Shown here in pieces: positions 44,233 through 56,476 of a DNA stretch of 64,000 nucleotides (positions within the stretch are counted from its first letter, which is position 1; every line of letters begins with the position of its first letter). Location: the NCBI GenBank assembly GCA_000733355.1, contig JNVV01000005.1, forward strand, positions 216,371 through 280,370, read 5' to 3'. The position numbers and the translations under genes were made by a program. Source of the DNA: Falciphora oryzae. Lineage: Eukaryota > Ascomycota > Sordariomycetes > Magnaporthales > Magnaporthaceae. The notes under the pieces were generated by a model that was given only the letters and a program-made list of their open reading frames with translations, had not been told where the DNA came from and made no database searches.

Positions 44233-46235
44233 AAATCCCACAGGATCCCAAAACAGAGACGGCCCCGGGATTCTGGTACTGTTCAGCACCATTGAACCGG
44301 CTTGTTCGCTTTGCCACTGCCATCACCATCCATCAGCCACACTTCGCTCCCCTGCACCACCACATATCCACCCACGCTGGGGTTTCCTCTAATCGGAGCG
44401 AGTCCAGGCCAAGTGCTTGCTGACGACTCACTGCCGCTACCACGAACCCGGAATCAAGTCAGCCATCCATTCCGGCATGGCGACACCTTCCCGCCTTTCC
44501 GCATCGGGTTCGCCTTTTTTGGTTCCTGGCCTCGCCTACCACGTGAGACTTGGTTAGGGCCTATCGCACGCCACCGGACACGCCGAGTGTCACTCGCGCT
44601 GCTACATGCCCGATATTATTGTCCTCAGGTCCGGAACCCGAGCCGACAAGACCAACCTCCCCATGGGGGCAGACACGCTGGATCCTCGCTGGCACCTTTC
44701 TAGCTGTCTGCTAGTCACGCTTTGTTTCTTTCACCTCGCGCCCTCTCGATACCCCACGCCTCGGTTCCGTTATTTGCCAAGCATGCGGACTGCTTCGTCG
44801 ACTTTGCTCAACTTTTTTTTTTTTTTTTTTTTCATCTTTCTTTCTTGTTCCCTCTGCTAGCGCCTGCGTTCTGCATTGCCCTTATCCAGTCTGTACTCGG
44901 AGGAGATACCCACATATTCTGCTCGTTTATTATTACCACTGATCGATGTTTATGACAAAAACTGGCATAGAAGAATGTGTAATACTGTATGATCAGCCGA
45001 GGCAGAATAAGTGTCGAGATATCATTTGTAGCGTTCATGATAGCGTTGGTTTTCTCCTATTTGGCACTCCCGCGAGTCACTCCCACTGTTCTATTCCTGT
45101 TGTCTCTCTTCTCTTCTGATATTCATTTTTTTTTCCGTGCCCTTTTATGAGCCTAGCATATGAGACCAAGCCCACAATGAAGTCATGACGAAATTATGCT
45201 TGATGAGAATATGAGGTGTGGTTGGACCACGAGCATGGCCATGACGATGCATGCAAATCTCTGAGTGTTGCCATAGATGCGTAGTACCATGGATGCCCTT
45301 CAATAAACAAAGCCCGAGCTTCCGCGGATCGTCGCGCACACACGCCCTCCTTCGTTGCATCGCCGACCTCGTGCATCGCATATGGTCAGACGGGTTCATG
45401 TAATGGCGGCTGGGTGCGGACATGCGTGCTGCATGTCTCTCCTGACGGTGCCGTGGTCGAAGGGGGTGGTCCTCGGTGCGACCTGGACGAGGCAGGGTAA
45501 CTTTTATGTGCGAGACGGGACGAGACGCGAACAAGGCCCTCATTAATTAGTTGGTTAGGGACGATGAATGCGTGAATGTCTTGGGAGCTGGCGGTCTGAT
45601 AAGCCTAGCAACCGAGTCTACCTACGGTCAATGCCATGGTCAAGGTGTTGTGAATAGCTGGCGCGTGCAAATCGGTACATTGTTACAAGCGTGTTCATTC
45701 CCAGTTTGACGGTTCGAAAACGGCTCTTTTTTTTAGGTCAAAAAGGCTATCTTCCCCTCATGCTAGTGATACAAGTTTCTCATCGATCCTCATGACGCGC
45801 CCCAAGCACCCAGCTTAGGTTTGGGAATGGGTATCTCAGGGGGAGGAGCGAAAATGGTCATCAAAGTCGATGAAGAGAAAGGCGGCGCGGAGTGAGTAGG
45901 GGTGCACTCCAAGACTAATCCTTCTCAGATGCCCCAGAGGAGTGGGAGGGGGGCAAGGTGTCGTGTGTGTTGGGAAAATTCGTCAAAAAAAAAAAAAATC
46001 GATGAGAAACGACAAAATCAAAGCAAAAACCCATTCCGTGCCTTCACGCGTGCAACACCATCCCGACCCAAAGACGCAAGAAAGAAAAAGCACCTGGCGG
46101 AGAGCCCGAAGTACGGGTCCTTCCGTGATGACCGCGAAGCCACAATGGCCTCAAGCAGTCGAGATTTAGAGTCTCGTCGTTTAAGCCTAATATTTGTTCG
46201 CGAAGGACAAATCGGCGAGAAAGGAATTGAGTGTT
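44233..46235. other. Convergent gene-poor region
   Basis: About 2 kb between the unknown gene and NHP6. T-rich and A-rich stretches are present and an AATAAA lies near 45303. No gene, RNA or repeat family is seen. Confidence 0.55.
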
Positions 46236-46623
46236 TTAAGACGACTCATCCTCGTCGCCGCCGGCCTATGCGAATGTTTGTTAGCATCGGGTTCGGGAGG
46301 GAAATAAGTGGGACATGCATGGCGAGTAGAGAATGCTGGAGACGTACATTATAGGCGGCCTTCTCATCCTCGTACCGCTTCTTGTCGGCAGCGGCCTTGG
46401 CATCATAGGGAGCGCGCTGCTTGTCGCTCAGAGCCTTCCAGCGCTCACCCAGGATCTTGCCGACCTGGCCGAATGAGACACCAGGGTTCTCCTCACGAAC
46501 GTTCTCGCGCTGCTCGTTGGCGAAGAACATGTAGGCAGACAGACCGCGCTTGGGCGCCATGGGGTCCTTCTTGCCCCGGCGCTTCTCAGTCTTGGCGCCC
46601 TTCTTAGCAGCGACCTTAGGCAT
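46236..46623 (-). CDS. nhp6: HMG-box chromatin protein NHP6
   Basis: Exons on the minus strand are 46623-46348 and 46265-46236 (82-bp phase-0 intron, GTACGT...ATAG), giving 101 residues. It is a small abundant DNA-bending protein that works with the FACT histone chaperone and in RNA polymerase III transcription. A basic N-terminal arm ([14 protein letters not shown]) precedes a single HMG box from about residue 22 to 92 ([20 protein letters not shown], then [16 protein letters not shown]). Exon 2 codes only nine residues and gives an acidic tail, AGGDEDESS, as in the family. The short exon would be missed by simple ORF calling. Confidence 0.93.
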
Positions 46624-46633
46624 GGTTGCGGGT

Positions 46634-46963
46634 CTGGATGAGGCGTATGTTAGAACTTGAAGGCTATATGGGAGGCAGACGGAACAAGGCACAAGTGATG
46701 GTAGGTGGAGTAGTGGCGCTGTGGTGGCATGGCGGGCGTTGATTGTTGGGCGGGGGAAGGGGCGTGGAGGGCAAATGGCGGCGATCTCGCGCGCCGTGGC
46801 AGAATGACCCGCTAGGGCTAGACGCGTCGTGTCGCGACTTTGCGCGTGCGAATGCGATCGTGGGCGCAGAAAGGCCTTTCGGCGCAATTGCAATTGAACG
46901 CCAACAGATGCTCAAATAGGGGTTTGAAGCTCGGAATCGGCTCAATAACGCGTCGCTACGTAC
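46634..46963 (-). other. nhp6: Candidate 5'-UTR intron of nhp6
   Basis: On the minus strand a CTAAC branch-like site (46649-46653) lies just before CCAG at 46634, 11 bases upstream of the start codon. A good donor, AAG/GTACGT, sits at 46963. The pair would define a 330-bp leader intron; another GTAAGTA donor near 47497 is possible. Splicing has not been shown. Confidence 0.45.
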
Positions 46964-49900
46964 CTTAGACGTGAATCTGAAAAGCGGGAAAATGTGGTGT
47001 TGAGAGGTGGTTTGCACTATAGGCGGGTTGTCTGGTCAGTGGTGTTGATGGCGATGGAGTCTCGACGACGACGTTTGGACTTGGTGCTGATGACATGGTG
47101 GTGAAGGGCCTGGCTGGGAGGGGGGATTTTTCGGGTGGGATCGTGCGTGGTGCGGGCAAAACAGGAGCTAAAGCTGCCCGTTTGGTACATGATGAGAACC
47201 CGGCCATGCGCGAGGTGATTCGAGGTCTGAATGGGCGCTCGCCTCTGTCCAGGGCCAAGGCGCCTCTTTGCTCGAGGGCGGCGAGGCGGCGGTGGGCGCT
47301 GGCAGCAGGCGGCGCTAGTAGAGGGAATCCGCGCAGCGAGACAGCACAGAGTGATGCTCAATGCGCGGGTGCAATGTGCAATGGGGTTGACGGGGTGCGA
47401 TGCGATGGGCGCGAGTATTGAAGCCCAAGGCGAAGGCGGGCAGAAAAAGTGACTTGGGTTTTGGTGGGCGTGCAGGCGGCGGGCGAGGTACTTACGGAAC
47501 TCTGCGTGTGTTGCGATGCGTGAGGGTGCGGATTTGTATGGGAGTCTCTGCGCTGGTAAGAGAGAGGAGAGGCGGAGGAAAATTGTATGGGGGGAGGACT
47601 GAGGGAGCGCCTTTTTACTATGGGCTGGCTGATTGTGGGCGACTTGGAGGGAAATTCGCGCCGGCCGCCCTCGAGTCCCTCACCCACCTGGCAGCAGCGC
47701 AGCCCGAGGTGCCAGAAGTGAGGGGCAGCTGGCTGGGGCTGGCTGGCTCAGGCAGTCCACACAGTCTTTGGCTGCCCCCGGCCGGGCTGGTGCTTGCTCC
47801 TGCGCGAACGCGCGCGCACGCCTGATTGCCTGGGGCCTGCCCCCGGCCGCTTGCTTCCCTTCCTCCTCTTTCCCTTTTCTCTCCCCTCCCTCCTCCACTC
47901 CCCTCCTCCGCCGCAATAAAGAGGAGCAGCCTGGATCAGGCACTGGTTGCTGCAGCACCAAGAGACGACTTTTCCCACCAAAAAGGCACCGCCCGGTCGT
48001 GCAGCGCAATGTGCTCGATGTACAGTACATGGCTGGTGGTACCCCGCGCCTCGACCGCCCGCCCGCACTGTGTACCTGCCTCAACCCCCTTGAGGCTCGC
48101 CGTTTCCACGGTCGCCCCTGCGGTCCTGGGCCGCTTTGTGCTCCTCTGCGTGTCGCTCACTTCATTCGCGCACATCACCGCTCGCGGTGGCTCCGGAACC
48201 CACCCTGCGCGCCCTCCAGTCAATCAACGAGCCCGCGACAGAGCCTTCCCCCAGCGCCTGTCCCTGGTTTCGCCGCTTTACTCGCACCCTCCTCCACCGT
48301 CGCGACGGCACACGCCTACCAGCGGCGGTACCACCTGCCTCCTCCCAGTGGCCCCCTTCCTCGCCGTGTGCCTCTCCATCCCTTGTTAGCGTTCCGACGC
48401 TGTGCTGTGCGTCCGTCTGGGGAGACATTCCAAACGCGTCCCCGAGGTAACCTTGACTTTTCCTGCCCTTCCTCCCGCTTGGCTTGACCTGACGGCTGGC
48501 CGACTCACATTTGCCGTCGCACTCCAAGCTCCCACCTTTGCCGCCCACCCACATTTGGAGAGGCCCGTGTTGCTCGCCCCCGCTTCTGCTCACCAGTGCT
48601 TGCTTGCTGTTTGCCTGCGCGCCTGCCTGTCTCTGGCATCCGGGTGATTCCCTAGTCCCACTCGCCCTTCGTCTACCCATCAATGTGTCTGTCTCCTCTC
48701 CCATCACCCATTCTCGCTCTGCCTTTTCCAGCCCGTGAGCCCGCCAATCACATCAACCAACGCGACCGCATTTCGTTCTGGCGCCCCAAAAATGCGTGCT
48801 CATAATCAAACACAGTCACAATGTCTTCCTGGCCTGGTCTCGACTGGATCAAGATCGTGAAAAGGTGTAAGCGAGGTTCGCGCTGGTCGTAGCGCTTATT
48901 TTAGAAGCGTTCCCACGCAGCAACCCAAGGCGACCTGCTCCGGCCACTTCATCACAGACATGCGAGTCTGTCAGAATTCTACGGCACAGCATGCTCTTTT
49001 CTCGCTGGATGGATGCAGCCACATGTGCCCCGGGTATAGTAGCTTCTTGTGGCCACCTTCTGGCCACCTTTTGGGAGGTGCGCACTTTTATGGGCCGCGC
49101 CTTCTGATGACTTCCTGATGCCAATGGCACCAACCCAGGAAAACCCGCCCGTCTCCTGACACCAGCAGGACTGGTGCTCATTAGCGGGCACATACTAACA
49201 CCAGGCTGTCTTGGACTTGTGGGTGGACATCGCCGTTGACCAGCCTCCAGTTTCTCCGTTTGCGCTTACTGCGCATCGACACGCGCCTTTCTCTCCGGAT
49301 GATACGAATACAAGGAATGGAGGCTGCCGGTTTCGGTTGTTGGCCGGGGGAAGGTGCAGTCTATTTTAGCTGCCCACCCTCTTCCATGGCCGGCCGCTGC
49401 TCCTTTTCGCCATCGCATTGATTTGCTGCGTACCGATGTGGTGCACTTGCGATGTACCTCTGTACACGGTGCCTATCACTTTGATGAGCCACGCTATTGG
49501 ATACCTACCTACCATACATGGCCTGGCTCCCTCTGCCTTGGAGGTCTGGCCCAGACCCCCTTAGACAGCCCGAGGAACATAGCCACAGCACCAGCAGCGT
49601 CAGAATCGGAATCAGACTGCAGCAAGACCGAGGGATTGCACAAATAGCATCCGCGACTGTGCACAACCACAATCTGGCTGGCTGGCCGGCGGACGGGCTC
49701 GCCATCCCAGTTTGGACGATATCCTATCACATTCCGAAACAGTCCCCATCCCGTCGGGCCACCAAGGCAGGGAGGCAACACAGTCGCATTGAGCCTGGCG
49801 TGCGGTGGGTGCCTCTCATCAATGTACTTTGACAGTGCACCGAGCGCATGTACCTGGTGGCCTGTTCGGCTATGTACCAGTACATTAAGTGGGGTACTCT

Positions 49901-51224
49901 GACGACTTTGATTCCAGTCCAAGACGCGGACCGGGGGTGGCTGCGCAGCCAGAAAATTCGCAGCGGAAAAAAGAATGGGGAACGAAAAAGAAAAAGGAAA
50001 ATTCTGGCGCAGCCAAGCGGCCAGCCACTGGGTGCCTACTCTCAGGAATGACACGCTGCACTGACGCGCAAGATTGATTGCCCCTCCTGCGCGCGTGTGT
50101 GGCCGGGCCATCACCCAAATCAGCGTGCCGCCCTAGCGTCACACAAAAACCGGGACTGTTCCAGCCCACGCATTTCCCACTGTCGCCCGTCCTGCTCCGT
50201 CCTGCTCCCTCCCACTTGTGTGGTCTTCCAGTCGTCGCCCCTTTTGGCTCGGTCCGTGGTCTTTCTCGACCACCAGGACCAGAGGGACGCCCACCTACTG
50301 CCACCCACCACCACCCCAGGCTTCTCTTACTCTCTTCCCTCCCTCTCGACGTGGTATCCCCTACTGTTGACGCTAGCCAGTCCTGTTGTTGGTTGGACTT
50401 CCCCTCCAGCTCACTGCATATTGCCCATCCAGTGATGTGCCTATGACTGCGCACGCAAAATGGCCCATCCCTTTGTTTGGCCTCTTTGCCAATAAGCAGC
50501 CATGCGGTTTGTTGGTTGAAGCCACCGTATAAGATTCAGTAATCTACCAAACTTTTGCTTCTTGTTTGCACATGACGACGACCGGCCCCTTTTGCTGTCC
50601 TTGCAACCGAGTCGTTGCAAGTCAGGAGAGTGCAGATGGCCGAGGCAGCCAGCACCCTGCACGGCTCCGCTTCGTCGGTGGTTCGCCGGACCCCGAAAAT
50701 CATCGCGGCTCGTTGCGTCTAGGCCTAAGGATGGATCTATGTAGCATCCGGCAGCAGGCCCAGCTGGTATTGCCTTCCTACCTCTTCTCACGAATCATCC
50801 CAACATGGTAAACGCGCAATAAACCCTGAAAAATGAGGGATAAGCGGGAGTTGTCATGGCTTCCGCGTTCTCTCTTCGGGGTGGGAATCAAATCCAGCCG
50901 AATGCGCGCATGGGAATGATGGGAATCCGGTCGTCGGCAATGCATGCGTGTCACGCCCATACCGACATGATATGGCTAGAAGCTCGCGTAGTGTATGCAG
51001 GGCAGGGGGCAGGTGGCTTCAAGTTGAAAGCATCCTCCACCGGGTCTGACGAATGCAGTACTTTTGCTTGGGTGTGTCGACTTCTGGCCTGTCGCTTTGA
51101 AAGAGACGGATTGCTTGCCACAGCAGACACCGCATCCGATGCTAACCTCCAATCCCCGCCCTCGTCGGTAGGACAAGGCCTGACGCCCCGTGCTCCCATC
51201 GGTTGTAAATCACCACCACATTGG

Positions 51225-51290
51225 AAGGAAAAAGAAAAGAAAAAAGAAGAAAAAAGAAAAAAAAAAAGAAGAAGAAAAAAAAAAAGACCA
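51225..51290. repeat. A/G-rich purine tract
   Basis: About 65 bases are nearly all A and G, with runs of up to 11 A interspersed with GAAG units. It is low-complexity sequence in a non-coding region. Confidence 0.8.
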
Positions 51291-52118
51291 CGAAGTCGGG
51301 CATTGCACCGCACGCGCGAGACGGGCCGCCCGAGGGGCCAAGGAAGCCAGCAGATGCAGTCCGGTACTGCATGGCTTCGTATTTGAACGACTTGTTTCAA
51401 ACCTCAACTCTCTTGCGTTACCAAGACATCCCATCCCTTACCACCGCTTGACGCTTGCGCATGCGAGTTGCAATACCGCAGGCACCCTTGAGAGTTTGCT
51501 ACTGATGTGCTTGCCGCTGGGCTTCCTTCCGAGCTCCTATTCCCTCTTCCTTATTCCTTTTTTTCTTCTTTTTCCTTGCGTTTTTCTTTCCCCTGATTTC
51601 CTGATGCCTATTGTTTTTTTTTTCCTTATACAAAATGGTCTAGCTACCGAGTTTAAAGTGCCTGTCGCTTGACCTGCGAAGTTCCGAACCAACAACCTTT
51701 CAGGGGTGATATTGTATGTACAGCCACCCATATCTCCAGGGATCCCTTTCTTTTCCCCGCCCAGCAAGCCTCGCCCTTGTCTTTCAAAGCCGACCTCGCC
51801 GTCCCTCTGCTGGTCTGGCCGAAGGGAAAAGAAGGATGTGGGTTCATCCGCGGCGCCGGTCCGCGCAGATCCGAGATCCATGAGATCCGTATTATGGGGG
51901 AAGCCCGGGGGCGGGGCAGAGATGCATAGGCGCATCGGCAAACTTCCCGGGGAACGAGGCTTCGAGAAGGCAAATGGGTGTTTTTGGTTTGCATGGATGG
52001 TGGCCTGCCAGTAAAAAAGAAAACCCGTTTTTAGAAAAACGCCAACAGACCTAAAAGGTAGATAGATGCCACGGTGTCGGGCTGCTTTTCCCTTTCCTTG
52101 CCGCCCCGGGACCCCCGC

Positions 52119-53003
52119 TCACTCGGGGTCGAGGACCATTCCCCTCAGCGCGGGATCGCGGACCCAGTCCACGCCGCTGCCGACCACGACGGCGCTCGCC
52201 GTGCCCTTCATGACCCGCAGCCGCCGCCGGCTCTGGCGCAGCTCATTCTCGAGCCGGGCGAGGCGGCCGCCGTCGTGGCCGTCGCCGTCGTCGTAATCGT
52301 CCAGGAGCACCTTATCGTCCCTGGCGGACTCCTCCGCCAGCCGGAGCATCTCGGCCGCCAGCTCGACGTTGCGCCTCGACACGGCCGCGCTCTCGCTCTC
52401 CACCTTGATGAGCCGGTCCAGGACCTCGTGCAGCTCCGCCGACTGCGTCGCGACTGCTCTGGCGGCCGCGTCGCGCTGCTTGATGGGCTCCTCCAGGTCC
52501 CTTTTTTTTTTTGCCGGCGGCCGAGTTAGTTGGTGCATCATCATGAAGCCTGAGAGGGCCTCAAATTCGTTGTAACACTGTCATTGTATTGAAACGGTGT
52601 TTAGATACCTTTCAATGGGCGAGGCTAGCTTGGCTCCATGGACGGCGTTGAGTATGGGATTTGCCGACAGCACGCTCTCGACAGCCTGATTGCGCAAGAA
52701 GTAAGATGCCCGCATCTCCAGCAGCTGGTTTTTGGCCTCGTCCAGGGCAGATTCATCTTCATTTGATGACAAGCCTAAAGCATGAGCATCTTATCTGCAA
52801 AGAAAACGAAACTAAAGGACAGTATGGGTGCCGTGACTTGACTTACTAGGGGCAAGCAACTGTCTTGCCTTGACCAAGGCGATCTGGAGCTGGAGCTCCT
52901 GGAGGCGATCAAAGAGCCTCAAGACGCGTTCTTCGTCATTTGAGAAGAGCGCGACGCCTCCATCACTGGGGGCGTCTTGCATCAGCGTGTCGCCCGAAGC
53001 CAT
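52119..53003 (-). CDS. Kinetochore protein CENP-H (Fta3/Mcm16 type)
   Basis: Exons on the minus strand are 53003-52847, 52774-52609 and 52500-52119 (introns 72 and 108 bp), giving 234 residues. CENP-H belongs to the inner-kinetochore CCAN, in a subcomplex with CENP-I/K/M. The N-terminal EERVLRLFDRLQELQLQIAL and the long central heptad region suit its coiled coil. The C-terminal GSGVDWVRDPALRGMVLD closely resembles the conserved end of CENP-H in animals and fungi; this match is from memory. The second intron has a CTAAC branch-like site but its 3' end is a run of A just before AG, which is atypical. Phases 1 and 2 keep the frame. Confidence 0.8.
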
Positions 53004-53264
53004 TATTGAATTCAGTCTCCGGGCCGCAAAATTCGAATTAAGAAATAAAAGAATGTTTCCAATATATGGCGAGCCCTGGTAGTTACGTTTCTTCCAAAAA
53101 AAAAAAAAACACAATACGTTTACTCTGCCACCAGACTTGAGCTCGCGATCACACGCGATGTAGGAGGAATCGAGACCCAGTCGGTCCTATCTGCACGGAC
53201 CACTATATCCACCTCCAAATAAAGACCACACGAAGACGACTGATCAAACCAAGTTCCATTCTTA

Positions 53265-54911
53265 TCAGGCTTTGAAAGGTTCAAGCTTCATTTTCCCTTT
53301 CACCAAAGCCCAAATCCAGAATCCATCAAAGATGGCGATATCCAGGAAACTAAAAACAAGGCTTCCTCCGAAGACGAAGGAGTGATACGTCCACGCCCGG
53401 CCCGGATCTAGATTTGCCGTCTGGCACACGATGGCCCACGGTAGCACGTAGAGCAGATTGCTCGCCAGGCTCTGCCACAGGTACCAGCGTGGCCTAGTCG
53501 CCAGGAGCACGGTCGCGAGCTGGGTGGACATGGCGTAGAAGATGTAGCACCAGTCCAGGGTCCGCCACATCATGGCGGCGACGTCGGCTACCTCGTCCGA
53601 CCCGCTGAGGTAGCGCGCAAAGGGGCGGGCGCCCAGGAAGGTGAGGAACAGGCAGACGGGGACCTCGACCGCGAGCGCGAGGGCCAGCGACGTGGCGGCG
53701 GGGCGCAGCACGGGGACGAGGTCGCGCGGGGAGACGCGGGGCTGCAGGTCCGTGACGCCGACGGACCGGCGGAGGCGGCCCCAGGCATGGGCCGTAAAGG
53801 CGAGCGAGGTCTGCTCCAGCGCGTTGACGGGGACCATGATGAGCCCCCACCTGATGGTGTTGAAGACGCCCCAGGCCGTGGCGTACGTCGACCCCATGGC
53901 GACGATGGTGGTGACGAGCCACAGGTAAAGCGCGTTTCGGATGGCCGACTCGAGGAAGGTAGCGAGGCCTGGGCGGAGAAGGACTAGAAGGTGATGCACG
54001 CTTGGACGTGTCGTCTCATTGACGTCGTGGTGCTGGTGGTGGTGCTCGTGCCCGCGGCGGCCCCTGCGGAACCGGAGGCTGGTGCGCCAGAGGAAGTATG
54101 CAAGGCCGACAAGCGCAGCCGTCATGTTGCAGGCGAGCTGGACGCCGGCCTGCAGGTTGACGGTGGGGGTATGTGCGCCCACGTGGAAGGGCGAGATGAG
54201 CAGGAGATCGAGCACGATGTTGACGACAAACTTGGCAGAGCTGATGATCAGGGGCACGTCTGGCTTGTCCAGCGCCCTCGTGGCGTTGGCAACGGCCGTC
54301 TCTATCGTGCTGGTCAGGGCACTGAAGCCGCTGATGCGCACATACGTGATGCTCAAGTCGCGCACCTCGACGGGGACGAACCCCTCGGCAAACGTCGGTG
54401 CGGCGGCGACGAAGGCAATGCTCATGATCAGGCCCAGCGATGCCTGGAACAGGATCAGGGTATGGGTCAGGCCCAGCCGCTGGGCGAGCGTCCGGAGCGA
54501 CGCGTCCCCGATAATAACCCAGGCGGCGCGAGGTAAGCCTTCGTTTAGCACCTCGACGACAACGCCGATGTAGGTGTATACGTCGGTGGTTACCACGAGG
54601 GAGCTGTCGATGTTGGCCACCCAGTACTTGGACAGAAGACCATACAAGGCAGGCAGGATGAACGAGGCGATATTGAACAGGAGCGCGCCAGGGTATCGCT
54701 TGCGATGGTACCAGGCGGCGGGCTCGGCGCCAGCATCGTCCTCGCCGCGCCACTCATCACCGCCGTCATCGTAGCGCCCAGAACCATCGCGCGGCTCGGG
54801 GCCGTCGCGGGCGGATTCCTCAACGTCGCGCTTGGGGAGCATGGTGTATCCTGAAAACGCTCGGCTGCGAGAGCCAGAAGAGGAGAGGATGCTGTTTGCC
54901 AGTCTATTCAT
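53265..54911 (-). CDS. MATE-family multidrug/toxin extrusion transporter
   Basis: A single exon encodes 548 residues. After a hydrophilic N-terminus of about 75 residues rich in Asp, Glu and Arg, the rest consists of about ten to twelve hydrophobic helices (for example [49 protein letters not shown]). The helices and loops resemble the MatE fold (cation-coupled efflux), although signature residues are too divergent to fix the subfamily. A His-rich loop (HEHHHQHHD) lies mid-protein. M24 at 54842 is an alternative start. Substrate is unknown. Upstream neighbour ATG11 is divergent. Confidence 0.7.
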   Translation of the reverse strand: MNRLANSILSSSGSRSRAFSGYTMLPKRDVEESARDGPEPRDGSGRYDDGGDEWRGEDDAGAEPAAWYHRKRYPGALLFNIASFILPALYGLLSKYWVANIDSSLVVTTDVYTYIGVVVEVLNEGLPRAAWVIIGDASLRTLAQRLGLTHTLILFQASLGLIMSIAFVAAAPTFAEGFVPVEVRDLSITYVRISGFSALTSTIETAVANATRALDKPDVPLIISSAKFVVNIVLDLLLISPFHVGAHTPTVNLQAGVQLACNMTAALVGLAYFLWRTSLRFRRGRRGHEHHHQHHDVNETTRPSVHHLLVLLRPGLATFLESAIRNALYLWLVTTIVAMGSTYATAWGVFNTIRWGLIMVPVNALEQTSLAFTAHAWGRLRRSVGVTDLQPRVSPRDLVPVLRPAATSLALALAVEVPVCLFLTFLGARPFARYLSGSDEVADVAAMMWRTLDWCYIFYAMSTQLATVLLATRPRWYLWQSLASNLLYVLPWAIVCQTANLDPGRAWTYHSFVFGGSLVFSFLDIAIFDGFWIWALVKGKMKLEPFKA

Positions 54912-56476
54912 CTTGTCGACCGCGGCGAGAGGCCGGCTCTTGTATGTATCGCGCAGCGCAGCGTACTATCACATCACATCCATCACAACCTTCACACCAT
55001 CCACCTCAGGCCTTTGGCAGCAAATGAGAGAGCCGAAGAGACGGTGGCGCGTTCTAGATTCGGGGCTCTCAGCTCAAACCGCACGTAGCGGCGGGCCTCC
55101 CGCAGACAGGCCGGTGTCGCGTGCAAGCCTAGCACCGGGGCGGCACCGGCGGAATGGCTAGGGTGGGTATGCCGTGAAGAATGGGGGGATGGATGATGGA
55201 TGGGCGCGTGGGCTCGTGGGGTTAGCAGAGGCGAGCTTCTGGGGCGGGCGGGGGCCGGGATGCAAGAGATCGGAAGGGTCCGCATGGCGTGGCACCGGCC
55301 GGCTCGTTGGCGACGAAAAAGACGGCACCCCTGTCCTGTTTCTTTTTCCTATATATTTTTACTGTATCTTTTGCCTGGATCTGTTTCCTGTATCTGTTTC
55401 CTTTATCTTTATATATCTGTTTCCTTATATCTTTTCCTATTCCGGTATCCTTTCCTGTTACTGTGTTTTTTTTTTTTTTTTCCTTAGTGCCTTCTTTGGC
55501 GGTGGTGCAGGCGAAAGGTGCTAACTTTTTTTCTTTTTTTTTCTTTTTTTTTTTTGTCGTGGACGAGGCTGGCCGACAGCGTCTCGGTACCGGGGAAACA
55601 CCCCGGGCAGTCCCCAGTCCAGCCCCAGTCCTTTGGCTCTCATCTGACCCAGGAAGTACCTGCCGTGCCTGCCTTGGTTTGCACACGCAGCAAGACAATT
55701 ACGAGGTGCCAACCAGACCACCCGTCCAGGAACCAGGGCTGGGTGGATCCACTGGTGGTTGTTTGTTCGTGACCTGGGGCTGCCCGCATGACGGAGCGTT
55801 GATTCACTGCAGTGTCCAGGTGGCAGAATCACAATCACGCCAGGGATCACAGGCGGTGTGTCGCTATCAGCGGCGTCACTGCCCTGCATCCTCGGGAGTC
55901 TTCTATGACAAGCCCCAGTCCCGGCTAGGTGCCTGTGCCAAAATGAAGACTCAAACCGGCTGCCCGTGCTAGTTCGCCCTTCCCTGGCAACCGGACACTC
56001 GCAGCTGGGTTCGTGGATTGCATAATCCTTTGTTGGACGTGACTCTTTCGCGATGACCTCGTACCTTTGAGTGTGCACCTAGGTTATGAATGACACCTAC
56101 AAACTGCTATCTGCTATCTACCTCGTTTCTTCTCACAGGTGCTCCGACCCTCCGCTGACCCACCCAGCGATACCTCGAATGCTGCCTTGAAACCGCCCAT
56201 CTCTCTCCTCTTCCACCTCCGCCCTGTCCTGTCCATCCATCCATCTGAACCCTGCATTAGCTTGGTCCGTCCATGCCTGTATTGTTTTGTTGTCCATTAT
56301 ATTCTTCTGCACTGCATCCGCCTTCGCCGAACCTTGGTGCCAAACCCTCGACTGGCACGGTCCCGCCCAACCCTACAGTCGACCTACCCTTGACCTAAGC
56401 TCCATCCATAAACATCGACCCGCGCCGCCCCTCCCTCCTGCTTCCTTCGAGACGCGATGCCCGGTGATGCAACCCG
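54912..56476. promoter_or_regulatory. Divergent promoter region between the MATE gene and atg11
   Basis: About 1.6 kb. It contains a T-rich tandem-like region (55374-55460), pyrimidine runs near 55520-55555 and a C/T-rich leader before the atg11 start. No coding sequence is supported. Confidence 0.5.
55374..55460 (+). repeat. Degenerate TATCTGTTTCCT-type tandem repeat
   Basis: About seven imperfect copies of a unit resembling TATCTGTTTCCT, with variable spacing. It is adjacent to longer T runs, so slippage is likely. Confidence 0.55.

Larger units (their letters stand above)
46624..52118. other. Long gene-poor region (about 5.5 kb)
   Basis: Between the NHP6 start and the CENP-H stop I find no supported gene. 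The first kilobase is probably nhp6 leader and promoter. The rest is C/T-rich with short overlapping frames, a purine tract at 51225-51290, and one small ORF with a good start context at 48821. Candidates for leaders or non-coding RNA cannot be judged by eye. Confidence 0.5.
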
